A DNA stretch of 64,000 bases from Symbiodinium natans. Its lineage: Eukaryota; Sar; Dinophyceae; Suessiales; Symbiodiniaceae. The position numbers were made by a program, and so were the translations under genes. The stretch spans positions 1 to 64,000 of the forward strand of contig CAJNDS010000089.1 in the NCBI GenBank assembly GCA_905221605.1. The letters are read 5' to 3'. This document shows, in pieces, positions 54,092-64,000 of this stretch; positions within the stretch are counted from its first letter, which is position 1; every line of letters starts with the position of its first letter. Under the pieces are notes generated by a model that saw only the letters and a list, made by a program, of their open reading frames with translations, did not search any database and was not told the DNA's origin.

Positions 54092-55578
54092 GACTTGTGC
54101 AGCCATTCCTGGTCTTTGTATCGATGCAACGATTGGGACGGGGGTCGGGAACGTGTTGTGCTTGAGCCATGCATGTTCCCCAATACCGGCAACAACGGAA
54201 GCATGGTTTTGTGTGCAATTTGGGGGATGTCTGTTTTGTAATCTTTGGGCCATCCGCTCCTGTCAAATGCGCAACATGCTGACATCGTGCTGACATGGCT
54301 TGACGGCGTGCATCTTTGTGCGGATGGGCTCGAGCACGGCAGAGCCGTGTAGGATGGAGGACCTTAGTGCCAGTACAATGCGCATGTATTGGCAAGGACC
54401 AGCTTGGCAGGTGGAAGTGTATGTAGCACCCTCGACGACGACAACGAACCCACGAATCTGAGGGCTTGGAGCAAAGATGGCTCCGCAGCTTCTTTCCCTC
54501 GAGGTGCAGCTGTCATGGTCGGCTTGAGCATGAGTTGAGTTGAAATGCAGACTCGACATCTTAGAGAACTCCACACACCCATCTCCACCCCCCCTCCCTT
54601 CCAGGAGGCGCGCGCGCTGGGCCTGGGTAAGGCACCGCCAAAGGGAGCGACTGTGCCACCCCAAGCTGTGCCCATGATGAGCGAAGAGGTGTCAATGGTT
54701 GCAGACGGTTGCAGCTTGTGCAGTCTGAGGAGTTCGAGCGTGAAAAGGCTGCACTGAAAGAGTTTGGTGTCGACCTGAACAAGGCCGGGCGGCAGTCTGA
54801 TGGTAGGAGCGGACTGAAGTGTGAGCCGTGATGAGCCGTAATGAGCCGCATGAGCCATGCCAGGACCACTTGGAAGGGTACAAGTACAAGCTTGCAGCTC
54901 AGCAAAAGCCGCTCAAAGCCCTTTTGTGCTGCGGTTGTGCTCACGGCAACGCTCGTTTAAAGATGCATTGTGTAAGGGTGTGTGCGCAGAACGGGCTGCT
55001 TCATAGACGGATCTTACGGTAGAGCCTCTACTGATGTCGGTCTCGTCACAACAGAATGAATACCTGCCGCAAGGCCAGATCGTGTTGACAAGGATGCGAA
55101 CTTAGCCTCTCTGGCAGATTTAGATGCTTGGTGTGGTACATGTTGGGGGTCTGGCACAAGCATGCTGTGCTTCTCCTCTCCTTCCCACGATTTCTCACCG
55201 AGCAAACACCATCAGAGTCATCAGAGCAGATTGTCGTGGGGAATTCGGCCAGGTGCAAAGGCCTTGGATTGTGCCAATGCTGGACCAGCTGGGTCCAGAG
55301 TCGGCCAGAGCCTTGCGGGCCTGGGTGGCCTTAGGATTTGTAGCGCGTTTCCCCCAGGTTTTTTCGGCCTGGTGTGTCAGCTTCGACCTGGGGAGATGCC
55401 AGGTAGCCAAGTGCGAGCATTACGAGACCTGGGACAATCCGGAGCGCCTTCTACAGATTCTCTACGGTGCAGTAATGTGTGTATCCTCGAGCTGAAAGCA
55501 CGCATCTAGGATCCGGTGCCACTGGCAAGTTGGCCCTCAGACAGTGTTCCTGCCCATTGCACCACTTTGCACCCGCAG
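54092..55578. other. unassigned; isolated candidate exons
   Basis: May hold the last RFC1 exons. Segments that look coding: about 54730-54780 after GTGCAG (SEEFEREKAALKEFGVDLNK) and about 55288-55360 after GACCAG (LGPESARALRAWVALGFVAR), then AWCVSFDLGRCQVAKCEHYE. No family recognised. Confidence 0.3.
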
Positions 55579-56119
55579 GAGTTTCACATGGAGATCAGGG
55601 ACGGCATCGCCTACTGCACCTTGAACAGGCCTTTCAGGGAGCTAAAACAGGGCTTGTGTAAGCAGGGGTCTTCAATCAGTCTCGTTGTGCGAGTGCGTTG
55701 TTTCCTGGTATCGTAGCAGGACTTGGAAACTTACAACCTTGACTGTTGGACATGCGTTGCATGAGGCCTGAAGCGAACAACGTTGACTCCTTAACCTGGC
55801 GTAAAAGTGTTGCAGCGCTGTGCTGTTGGCATTGGCAAGCAGTCAGTTCGATTGATGTCGCATGCAGACAATTCAGACCATGGAAATTCAGGGGGACTCG
55901 CACCATCTTCTGCCATGACCGAGGCGATGAACGATGGCATTGGTGGTGGAATTCACGATGCGTGCCGAATCCTGGCGCAACGGCCAGACGTGCGCATTGC
56001 CGAGCGCTCAGTAGACATGCTCATTTTAATGCTTCACAGGAATTAGCCGGCATCTTTCCTCAGCTTGAGGCAGTGTTCACGGGCAACGGCCGCATGTTCT
56101 GTGCCGGAGGAGATGCAAG
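55579..56119 (+). CDS. crotonase (enoyl-CoA hydratase/isomerase) family protein, partial
   Basis: Three exons. From 55579, after CCCGCAG: EFHMEIRDGIAYCTLNRP, matching the family start xxGIaxiTLNRP. 55924-55998, after CCGAG: AMNDGIGGGIHDACRILAQR then PDVRI, matching NAMxxxMxxxLxxAxxxxxxDxxVR. 56070 to about 56119, after GCTTGAG: AVFTGNGRMFCAGGD, the first oxyanion-hole motif (VLTGxGxxFCAGGD). The 71-base intron 55999-56069 is GC-AG in phase 0. The second half of the fold, with the GGG oxyanion segment and catalytic Glu, is not located. Members act on acyl-CoA thioesters in fatty-acid or amino-acid breakdown. The substrate cannot be told. Confidence 0.65.
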
Positions 56120-57737
56120 CGAGAGCTTCGACCTTTGGTCATAGGCAAGTCTATCAGCTGCCTTACGCCAGGAGACCCCAAATCATTCCAGGCAGCGCAG
56201 GCCCAGGCGCCGTCCTTGTCGAAGTCATGAGAGCTTTGCGGCAAGGTCTTGCGTTGTTCGCGAGAGCCTTCCGAGAGTGCCAGTGCCAGGCCGGAGCGAT
56301 CTCGGGCGGGCCGTCGGCACAGGCCTGGCCTCCACAGGGCTCCCCGAAAGTTCATCTACTGCACCCTAAATAAACTGCAACAGCCCGTCCAAACTCCTTG
56401 AGCCCTCAGCCAGCCGTATCGAATGAACCAACAGAAACAGATTCGGCCTGCAGGGCCCACCACCTGGGCCATCCATCGCTCTCGCCGGCAAGATGATCAC
56501 TGAGGCTACATATGTCGGAAAGCCTTGGGTTTTTGCTTCAACAGAGAGGGTTGCAGGTACAGGGTATCACCACATAAGAGTAGGACAAGACATACACTGC
56601 TGCAGCTTGTGTGAGAGCAAGGCAGTGAAAAGGTTGTGAGAAGGCCTTTCTTGAGAGATTTCAAACATGCGCAGGGCAACAAGCTTTCGGCGCAGGGCTT
56701 TGCCCGCGACATGCTGCTCGGAAGCTTTGGGTCTGTCCTGTAAGCCTGGCTAACTTGGCAAACCCTCCTTGATGAGGTATGCCATGTCATCCTTGCCGTC
56801 GCCTTATTGCAAGAACCGTTGGGTTTTTTGGTGCCCAAGGGGTCCAGATTTATCGGGTGCAGCACCAGGCCACAATTCACCATCTGCTGCATGAACGGCT
56901 CTGCCATGGGAGGCTGGGCTGCCAAAGGTGTTCACCAGACTTAAACTTCTTGTGGCCTTGGGCGCGAGTGCAGGTGGCTTCGGCTTGGTGTGTGCCTGTG
57001 ACTACGCATCTCTGCCGCACTGACGAGGGGGATTCTGCCTCTAGGTTTCTGCGAAAGCTTGGCGCAACGGCAAAAAATGGCCTTTGACTACACATTCCGC
57101 CGACAGTTCCCAGGTCATTGCAACGAAGCAGGCCCATGCGACATTGTCCGAGGCTTGCCTGCACCGTCTGAAGTCCTCAGCTTGACGGAATGGCTTCCTG
57201 CGGGAGATTTGATATTGTCTTGTCTGGCGGTTCCTAGGGGAAATGAGGGATCTCCTGAGAAGTGCAGGGTCCCAGGGACATTCCAATCTCCAGTTGCGAT
57301 TGTTTGACATCCTAGGAGCACGAGTCAGGTTGCCTTAGTGCCCTGGCTCTTGTGGAAAGGTGCAACCGTACCTCAACAAGAAAGGATGCTCTGCCTCAGC
57401 CACTAGCCCCAACGAGTTTCACCCAATTAGACCAGCTCGATGCCAAGGTGTTTAAAGTAGCTATGACAGAACCCTCCAAAACATTGATAGCCTCCTCAGC
57501 TCCTCGCTCCCACACTGCTCGTGACGGATATGTCGAGCCCTTCGCCGACAATGATGCCGGCCATGCGCCTGCTCGCGGCACACCGTGTGCTCCTGGAAAG
57601 ACATGCGCCACAAGTTGTTGTGGGCCTGTCTTGCATTAACTTCATGGGTTGAGGACTGTCGTGCACAAGACTGGCAACTGGCAACCATCACATTGAGCTT
57701 GTGCCTTGAGTGATGGCTGCGTCATCATGAGATGCAA
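56120..57737. other. unassigned; possible second crotonase first exon
   Basis: At about 56350-56385, after CGAAAG, a frame reads FIYCTLNKLQQ, similar in protein and DNA to the crotonase exon at 55579 (ctactgcacc-t-aa in both). It may be a diverged duplicate or a trace of exon duplication. No further supported exon. Confidence 0.3.
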
Positions 57738-57783
57738 CACCCTAAACACCCTAAACCCTAAAACCCTGAGCCCTAAACCCTGA
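57738..57783. repeat. interstitial telomere-type repeat (CCCTAAA)
   Basis: Five or six units of ccctaaa with small changes (caccctaaacaccctaaacc, then ctaaaaccctgagccctaaa). TTTAGGG is the telomere unit known from dinoflagellates and plants. A short internal block usually marks a repaired break or an old end joining. A weaker ccctaagccctaaag lies at 34409-34423. Confidence 0.85.
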
Positions 57784-57960
57784 TACCGCCAGGTGGTGGT
57801 TCTTTCAATGCTCCTCGAGTGGGTCTCTGCTTGCAGTGTGCTCCTTGGATCGGATATGGAGGATGGAGGCTAGACTTTCAGGTGTCTCGGGAGCCTTAAT
57901 ATGCCTTAATGTGGGCCAGCTTGCTGACCGAGTGAGTCTTGCAAGGAGGCTAAAAGGCAG
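57784..57960. other. short unassigned stretch
   Basis: Spacer between the telomere-like repeat and the first candidate membrane-protein exon. Nothing recognised. Confidence 0.35.
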
Positions 57961-57962
57961 GA

Positions 57963-58151
57963 GTGGCTTTGCCCCAGAGGGCCTTGCAAATTCTTCTAAG
58001 GCTATTTCTGGCGCAGTGGACTTCAGACGTGTTCCTGATTCTTGCTTCTCTTGTGATGATTGGCATGGCAGTGCATCGGGCCGGTGATTGGCAGAGTGTG
58101 GCGAGACGCCCGCTCCGTGGCCGAACAGCTCGGTTGGTAGATGCGAGTTGA
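57963..58151 (+). CDS. candidate membrane-protein exon
   Basis: ALQILLRLFLAQWTSDVFLI then LASLVMIGMAVHRAGDWQSV reads as one transmembrane helix with a polar end. It lies upstream of the two further membrane exons in the same direction and may belong to that gene. Confidence 0.35.
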   Translation: MALPQRALQILLRLFLAQWTSDVFLILASLVMIGMAVHRAGDWQSVARRPLRGRTARLVDAS

Positions 58152-58272
58152 GGTGTAATCGAGACGACTCCCCCACTGCTGACTACAGGCTTTCCTTCTT
58201 TGAGACTTTAGACCTTCAGCACAGCCTTCCTGAATTCTACCATGGCGGAAATTTAAGCTAAGGATCTACAGC

Positions 58273-58731
58273 ATGCTTCCAGCGAGGCATTCAGCCTTTG
58301 GCATCGCGAGTCACCAAACACAAGCTGGGTATTTCTACATAGCTGCGTTCTCCATACGTATGGGCAGCATCCTCTTGTGGATACTGCTGATTTCAGCTGG
58401 TGGCCTGCCAGACGCGAGTGACATGTGCACGGTTCCATACTTTGCCTTTGTAGATGAAGACTGCGGCAAACTTCCTTTCTGGCTACATCCGGGATGCGGA
58501 ATCTCCTTCTCAGTGGACAAATACGAGGAATGCCTGTCGCAAGCCTCATTTCTACAGTATGGCGTGTGCAACTTGTTGGCAGCCCAATGCAGAAACCAGG
58601 ACAGCTACGGCAATGCGGTTCCTGTTAGTGTGGTTTTCAACACGTCCATGAATCTCACAGCGCTGGTCTTCCCTGGCCTCTGGCTGCTGCTCATGGCCTG
58701 GCGGTACTTGCTACCTGTCACCACTGCTTAG
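58273..58731 (+). CDS. membrane/secreted-domain exon of an unknown gene
   Basis: A frame of 152 residues: a hydrophobic helix (MGSILLWILLISAGGLP), then a Cys-rich soluble part with at least eight Cys (DMCTVPYF, DEDCGKL, HPGCG, EECLSQ, GVCNLLAAQC), an N-glycosylation site (NTSMNLT), then a second helix (LVFPGLWLLLMAWRYLL). This is the layout of an extracytoplasmic loop closed by disulphides between two membrane helices. The stop at 58729-58731 may lie past the real donor. The family is unknown. Confidence 0.45.
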   Translation: MLPARHSAFGIASHQTQAGYFYIAAFSIRMGSILLWILLISAGGLPDASDMCTVPYFAFVDEDCGKLPFWLHPGCGISFSVDKYEECLSQASFLQYGVCNLLAAQCRNQDSYGNAVPVSVVFNTSMNLTALVFPGLWLLLMAWRYLLPVTTA

Positions 58732-58909
58732 AGGTCTTCAAGTTGTTCGCTTCCTGTTTTATCTGTGTTTTTTGTGTTGACATATCGGAGGAAATGCACT
58801 CCTACAGTCTTGAAATTCCCGAAACGTCCTGAGGCCCAAACCCGCAAAAGTGTGGCCAACTTGACTTCAGTTGGACCACACGGCAAGTCCAGATGTTAAC
58901 CCCCAGGCA

Positions 58910-59038
58910 TCGGCTCGAAACACCCTGGGCTGTGCCAGCTGCTCCAGATCTTCACGCGACCATCGAGGACGAGGAGACTCGCCTGCGGGAGCAGTGGCAG
59001 GAGCCCAACGTCTGTGTCGCAGAGGTGCGGAGGGTATG
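58910..59038 (+). CDS. candidate hydrophilic exon between membrane exons
   Basis: One frame reads AVPAAPDLHATIEDEETRLR then EQWQEPNVCVAEVRR. It is charged and helical and would be a cytoplasmic loop of the gene whose membrane parts lie at 58273-58731 and 59348-59842. Confidence 0.4.
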
Positions 59039-59347
59039 AATTCTAGTTCAGTTAACTATTCTCTTGCCTCTTACTTGTGACATAATGCACAAGATCAGAA
59101 GCCCACACTGCGCAACTTGATGAAGCCCACTGAAGGAGGTGGCGGGTGAAGTGCAAGCCAAAAGGGCTGGCAAAGCCTGTAACGTCTAAGTGCCCAGAAG
59201 GTGGCAATCCCAAAATCTTCCAGAGCCATTCCTCCTACTACATGCGAATTAATGGGACACTGACCAACCAACGGTGATAGTTTTCGGATCCACTGGAAAT
59301 GGTAAGTCGAAAGTGTAAGATGTCTCGACTGACTGTTTGGGTCTGGG

Positions 59348-59842
59348 TTGCGGAAGCAAGCGCTGGAGGCCACGTGGGACTCGTGGATGTATCGATATCT
59401 GCACCTCGACTTTGCCGTGTACGTTGCCGACATGGTCACCGACGCGCTGTGCTTTCTCTTGTTCGCCTGCCAGCTCAACTGGTTCTTCGCGCTGTTTCAG
59501 CTGTTTCTCTTAAGTGTCTCCGTGAGGAGACAGCTCAAGATTGCTAAGCCGCAGGAGGTGCTGGATGCCATGCAGGCATCTCGGCGCAAGGGGTTCTTCA
59601 CGGAGCAGTACCTTTCAGTAGCTCAGACTCAAAGACTTGTGGAAAGTCCCTGGTCTTTCTTTCTGCAGTTCTATAGCTGCGCCTTCGTCAGAAGCAGTTG
59701 GTATCCAGTATTTCTCTTGTCGTTGTCCATGACGTGTAGTCTCTACGGGGCTCTGCATGCGAGCTACGTGATGTTTCACCTGGACTTCCCGACCACGGCC
59801 ATGGACACCAAGTTAGAGACCTTCTGGGAGTGGGAGGCATAG
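59348..59842 (+). CDS. membrane-protein exon, weakly XK-related-like
   Basis: 164 residues to a TAG. The first Met is not the likely start, since an AG|GCC junction at about 59370 fits better. The sequence LDFAVYVADMVTDALCFLLF holds a D-x2-T-D pair in a helix. A basic loop follows (SVRRQLKIAKPQEVLDAMQA), then ESPWSFFLQFYSCAFVRSSW and another helix (YPVFLLSLSMTCSLYGAL). A helix with Asp-x2-Thr-Asp followed by a long hydrophobic pair is seen in XK-related proteins, but the match is weak. It most likely forms the C-terminal part of the gene beginning near 58 kb. Confidence 0.45.
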   Translation: MRKQALEATWDSWMYRYLHLDFAVYVADMVTDALCFLLFACQLNWFFALFQLFLLSVSVRRQLKIAKPQEVLDAMQASRRKGFFTEQYLSVAQTQRLVESPWSFFLQFYSCAFVRSSWYPVFLLSLSMTCSLYGALHASYVMFHLDFPTTAMDTKLETFWEWEA

Positions 59843-60495
59843 ACTTTGGGTGCGCTCCTCAAAGGCGCTGCGCTTGTGAGAAGTTGTCGTCCAAAGAAAG
59901 AGGCTGTTTCACGCATCTTTTCACGCATCCACAAAGGGAGGAGCCTGGAGCCTGGAATTGAGCTTCTCGAACAAACTCGAAATTGACTCGGCCCTGTCCC
60001 CTGAAGATTTCCTCCATAATCTTCCATATACCTCCATATACCTCCATCTTGTACCCTTGGATGTCCGAAAGAGGATCCAACGTAGAAATCAGGCCTCCGT
60101 GCTGGAAGTCGGAAAAGGGACGTGCCAGCTCCACTGCCTTCACTGCCAGGGAGCCTTTCACTCGCCTCCGGAACTTGCCAGCTGACGGGAAATGCTGGAG
60201 TGCTGCGGGAGAAGTCAGAGGAATCGACCAAGACCAGCACTCCCCGGCAGGTTAAGCTTGGAGTCATCCCGGCCGTGATCTCGCCTCACGTGTGCAGGAC
60301 AGCACTATTGCTGGGTCCCGAAGAAGAGAGAGAAGGCTAGTGAGGAGTCAAGAACGGGTACTGAGTACGGCTAGTCACGAAAGCTAGCTCCTTGGAGCTC
60401 GCGAGAGTTGTCGTTTACAAGAATTCTCTCTAGTGTTCAGCTGGGTCAAGAAGCGACCCCGACCCTTAAGTGGTATGAAAATCAAAGGGATAAAG
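59843..60495. other. no supported gene
   Basis: 3' flank of the membrane-protein gene. Includes a 12-base duplication (catatacctc twice near 60027-60047). Nothing else is seen. Confidence 0.4.
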
Positions 60496-60645
60496 GGCTG
60501 TGGAGGGGGGGGGGGCCCCCCCTCCCCCCCCTTATAGGATTGACAAAATCCCCCCCCCTTTCAGGGTCGCCTTAATTGATTTCTGGGGCCCCCCCCCCCC
60601 TTTTTGGCCCCCCCCCTCCCCCCCCCCCCCCCCTTTTCAGGCCCC
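60496..60645. repeat. homopolymer C/G-rich tract
   Basis: Runs of G10, C7, C8, C9, C12, C8 and C16 are broken by short T runs. It is the kind of sequence in which base calls and lengths are often unreliable. The proline-rich frame through it is an artefact. Confidence 0.9.
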
Positions 60646-60871
60646 CAAACCTTGCTTGTCAGCCGCGTTTCTAGCTTTCGTGGCCCCGATCTCAAGTGTA
60701 GGGCTTCCGACCCGCAGTGAGGACGATCGGCACAGCCAACTGCAAGCGCCTCTTCTGCACGGCCGAGAATGCCAACATGCAGACAGCCGTGGAGATAGGC
60801 TCAGACGCTTTGTGTTTGGGTTATTAGTTTTGTATTTGTCCCTCTGTCTCTGAGAGAGTGATAGAGAGAGA

Positions 60872-60872
<1 letters not shown>

Positions 60873-60934
<62 letters not shown>

Positions 60935-60975
60935 TGCGCGCGTGCGCGCATGTGCGCGCGTGCGTGCGTGTGCGT
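60873..60975. repeat. (GT)n passing into (GC/GT) alternating purine-pyrimidine tract
   Basis: About 29 GT units, then gcgcgtgcgcgcgtgcgcgc-type sequence, in all about 100 bases of strict purine-pyrimidine alternation, a form that can adopt Z-DNA. Confidence 0.95.
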
Positions 60976-63900
60976 GAGATCGACCTGAAACGCAGACGTA
61001 TGGGGTCACAGACTAGGTTCTTTTTTCTTCTTTGACGAAACAAGGCAATTCTGGTGAAAGGCTGCTCGACTGAAGAAACAGTTCTAGCGTTGCCAGATCC
61101 TTCGCTATAGGGCTGAATCGAGCACTGTATGGGCAGCACAGTAGTTTTTTCCTGTCTCTCGAAGCCCTTAGTTTTGCCGAGGCGAGGGCTCTTACAAAAC
61201 GAGCAGACTCGACAAGTTGGTCGCAGTTTTTCATGGGAATGAAAGAGACCACACACTAGTGTAATGACAGTAATTCGCTGCGCGCCTACACCCGGATCTT
61301 GAACACTGGCACACTGGTGTTCTGTGCCTTTAAATCAACATGTTTTATTTAGTTTGTTTCTGTTTTGTCCTTATTCTGCTATGTTTCTGCCGTAGTGCTG
61401 CCTTGCATCCTCTCGGCCTCAGAACCCCAGCGGGCCTAAGGCTCGCAGGTCCACGAACTTCAAGTGGAGTCGTGCAGCACCCTATTCGGCCGTCAAAACC
61501 CGTCAACTCAAGCAGCAAACTCGAACTATCGGGGTGAGCGCTCGCGCAACCGTGCCCCACAGAGTGGGCAAAGGTCCTTGGCAGTAGCCTTTTGGTCTTA
61601 ATGCTCAAAGTTGGGGCGCCCTCGAACGCAGGCCTGGTCCACAAGATCGTAGATCACCCGCGCGAGTTTCCGACGGTCTTGGGCTCGGGAGCGCCCGGGG
61701 GGCCACCCTTACAAGGGCAGTGTGCGTAGCACGGTGCGTAGGCCGAGCGTAGGCCGTTTTCAATAGAGTTCCGAGGCCATCAAGGAGATGGCAGCTAAGA
61801 TCCAACTCTTGGCACCAGGCCACAGTATGCAGTGCAGGGAAAAAAGGCTTTGGTCTGCTTTGAGACGCCCGTGAGGCGCAGTGGGAGCCACGAAGCAAGT
61901 TCTGCTGAACTGCCTAAATCAGACGATTTCCACCAGCCTCATCGATTACACCGCCAAGGACACTGACTGCACTTTGTTGTGCACTTTGTTGTGCACTTGT
62001 GGCTGCTATGCTCGGTACGCTTCTGCCGGCACGGTGTGCACAAATGAATCTGCACATTCCTTGTGGCAGACTTCACACCTTACGGCAGGAGTACCTGCGT
62101 GTCCGGCGTGGAAAGGAGTGCGAGGCGTGGAGCAGACCAAATACGAGCTCGATGAGTTGCTATACTGGTCCGATGGTAGGGGCGTCGGGTAAATTCGCAG
62201 GAGGGCATGGAAGCCCTGCGAAACAAGCAGAAGCCAAAGTGGGTCCAGAACCCGATCGATGCCGCGACCACAGTCCGATCTCTAGCCCAGACGTCGGTTC
62301 AGTGAAAGTCTATTGAGTCTATTCATGGATGTTACGCTGTGTTCTTGTCAGGTGCGGGAGCAAGACACAAAGGAATGAGTTCTGTACGAACACTGTGCAA
62401 GCCCGCGGGCCGTGACACTGAATTCGCGTGCTGCGGGGTCAGATGTGCTCAGGTTAATTGCTCGCTGAGCCACGCTTCCCCGAAGACAACTAGGGGGTTT
62501 AGACCCGGCCTGGTTCGGTGCTGCATTGACCGCGACCTGCAAAGTCTTTGCCCCAGGCGCGCGTTTTCTCTTCCGACCCTCTCACTACTCAAAAGCAGGT
62601 TGCTTGAAACTACTGTTGGTGGTGCCAAACTGGTGGTTCAAGGTGCAGAAGCAGCCGGAAACAGTGCAAATGTCGCCCGAATAAGAAACACAGATCCTGT
62701 TAGTGCGGTTGTTTCATTCGACTGATGCAGAGCGCAAAAGTGATGCCAGAACACCTCAACTCAGCTCCAAACATGTTCCAGAAAAGATTCAGAAAGCTGC
62801 AACACCTGCCCAGTTTCAGTTTGGCCCGCGAAACCTGAGTTCCAACGACAGCGCCTGTGTGGCACAGTGAGTGATGGCTACATTTCATTTGCAGGAGCTG
62901 AGCTCACGAATTCGCCGTCGCTCCACATGCGGAAGCCTGGGGGATAGGGAGGGTGGAAGTGAGGTTGGGTTGGTCTTTGCGGTCGCAGTATAAAGCAGAC
63001 ACGGTTGTTGACAGCTTTGCACCTTGCTCTGTTGCAGGCCGGGAGTTTGTCACGTCGAGCTACCACGACGTATTTCACCGCCGCCTTATGCAGATGCTGA
63101 TGCAGGGTTCCACGAAGGAGTGCGCAGAGGCCTGGCAAGTTCATGAGAGGAGAACCAGCGGAGAACCAGCGGAGAACCAAGACATGGAACTCTTTTGGTG
63201 ATTGGCCTCTTGGCCTATTGGGCAACCGTGGGCAACCGTGGGCAACCTCTTGCCTCTTCCGAATGCAAGCTTGCTTGCCACTCCGGTGCGAGTCAGGCGT
63301 TGCATGCCCATGGCCTGACGCGAGAGTTCTTCACGGATCAGGTGCATCTGGAGCAAAGGAGAGAACTTTGCCCGCTCGTAGCCATGTTCCCGTCGAGGCG
63401 CCGGCCTTCCGTCAGCCGCTGCTGCTGGAGGACACCTACAGGAAGGTGGCCGGGAGAGAGTAATTTGAGCTAACGTCAGCTGCAGAAGAGAGTCTCTGGC
63501 CCAGATCGACGTGACGGTGCGCACGCGACTCCTCCAGGCGCCAACCTGATATGCAGGTTGACATGTGTGGGCCGTCTGCTGGACACACCGCTCGCCAGGA
63601 TGTGCAAAGTCTGGCCATGCAAGTAGCTACAGCTCCTAAGCGAAAGAAGAAGGTGGATCAGGACTCTGCTTCCATTTGCTCACACGTGCTCTTTTGTAGC
63701 CCTGCGATGACTGAAGCTATCCGCTATCGGGGCTCGGCAACGAACACTGAACGTAGATGTACCTTCACGAAGCCCCCTCTTCAGTGCAGCTCGAGGACGG
63801 AGCTGCTCGGAGGTCCTTGCCTGAGAGCTTTGATGATAAATCTTAGTAAGCGGAACCTTTGCCCGTTTTGGGGTGGTACGAATGCCACCAGCCTACCACG

Positions 63901-64000
63901 AACCCCCCATTAGAGGATTTTTCCTATCCTCCCTCCGGCATCTCACCCAATGTATCACGACTTCTTCTTTCCCCATGACCAATAGACGTATAGGAATACC
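60976..64000. other. no supported gene; small tandem repeats near 63.15-63.25 kb
   Basis: Many short frames in all phases. Small direct repeats: gagaaccagcg three times (63151-63180) and cgtgggcaac three times (63220-63247). A frame near 63050-63200 (SSYHDVFHRRLMQMLMQGST then KECAEAWQVHERR) reads like an exon after TTGCAG, but no family is recognised. Confidence 0.35.

Noticed and set aside
60500-60853. Proline-rich 117-residue frame
   Set aside because: Read through homopolymer C/G tracts and therefore not believable as a protein.
63370-63395. gtagccatg word as a further spliced-leader relict
   Set aside because: Matches only the first part of the leader (about 9 bases). No GGCTCAAG follows.

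Overview
The window looks like nuclear DNA of a dinoflagellate, probably of the symbiodiniacean type. The sequence shows a relict of the dinoflagellate spliced leader just upstream of an intronless gene (38570-38586). It shows split genes whose short introns nearly all begin with GC, with one beginning with GA, and all end in AG|G. It has a short interstitial block of CCCTAAA telomere-type repeat, a Ty1/copia element, long microsatellites and C-rich tracts, and low gene density. Every gene I can support lies on the + strand, as expected from the long one-way gene arrays of these algae. The species is inference only.

Layout. 1-4.4 kb: 3' half of a Ty1/copia retrotransposon, broken by a frameshift, with a long extra 3' reading frame. 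6.0-7.07 kb: a trinucleotide microsatellite about 1.07 kb long. 8.1-9.0 kb: exons of an unrecognised gene. 9.9-11.9 kb: a double glycosyltransferase-31-like protein, whose first domain has lost its DxD motif. 12.7-14.6 kb: a secreted lipoxygenase-like protein with a frame break and an apparently degraded iron site. 22.3-24.4 kb: candidate exons for charged, coiled-coil proteins. 33.5-35.7 kb: a secreted protein with two PAN/Apple-like domains. 38.6-40.5 kb: an intronless 608-residue protein with two Atg8-like ubiquitin folds, a long coiled coil and a C-terminal LIR-like motif. 41.8-43.2 kb: a multi-pass membrane protein. 43.36-43.50 kb: a MITE. 46.6-47.6 kb: candidate exons of unknown function. 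48.5-54.1 kb: replication factor C large subunit (RFC1), recovered here by joining at least 16 very small exons. 55.6-56.1 kb: a crotonase-family gene. 58-59.8 kb: exons of a membrane protein. The rest is repeats and sequence in which I see no convincing gene.

The genes do not form one pathway. They sit side by side in one orientation: DNA replication (RFC1), lipid metabolism (crotonase, lipoxygenase-like), secretory glycosylation and adhesion (GT31, PAN), and membrane trafficking or autophagy (double Atg8). The strongest candidate for something undescribed is the tandem-Atg8/coiled-coil/LIR protein. It carries two Atg8 folds and a putative Atg8-binding motif in one chain, lacks the C-terminal glycine needed for lipidation, and seems to have entered this site as a reverse-transcribed mRNA.

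Limits: all domain calls are by eye. Splice junctions were inferred from frame continuity and family alignment, without transcripts. First and last exons of split genes are mostly not located.
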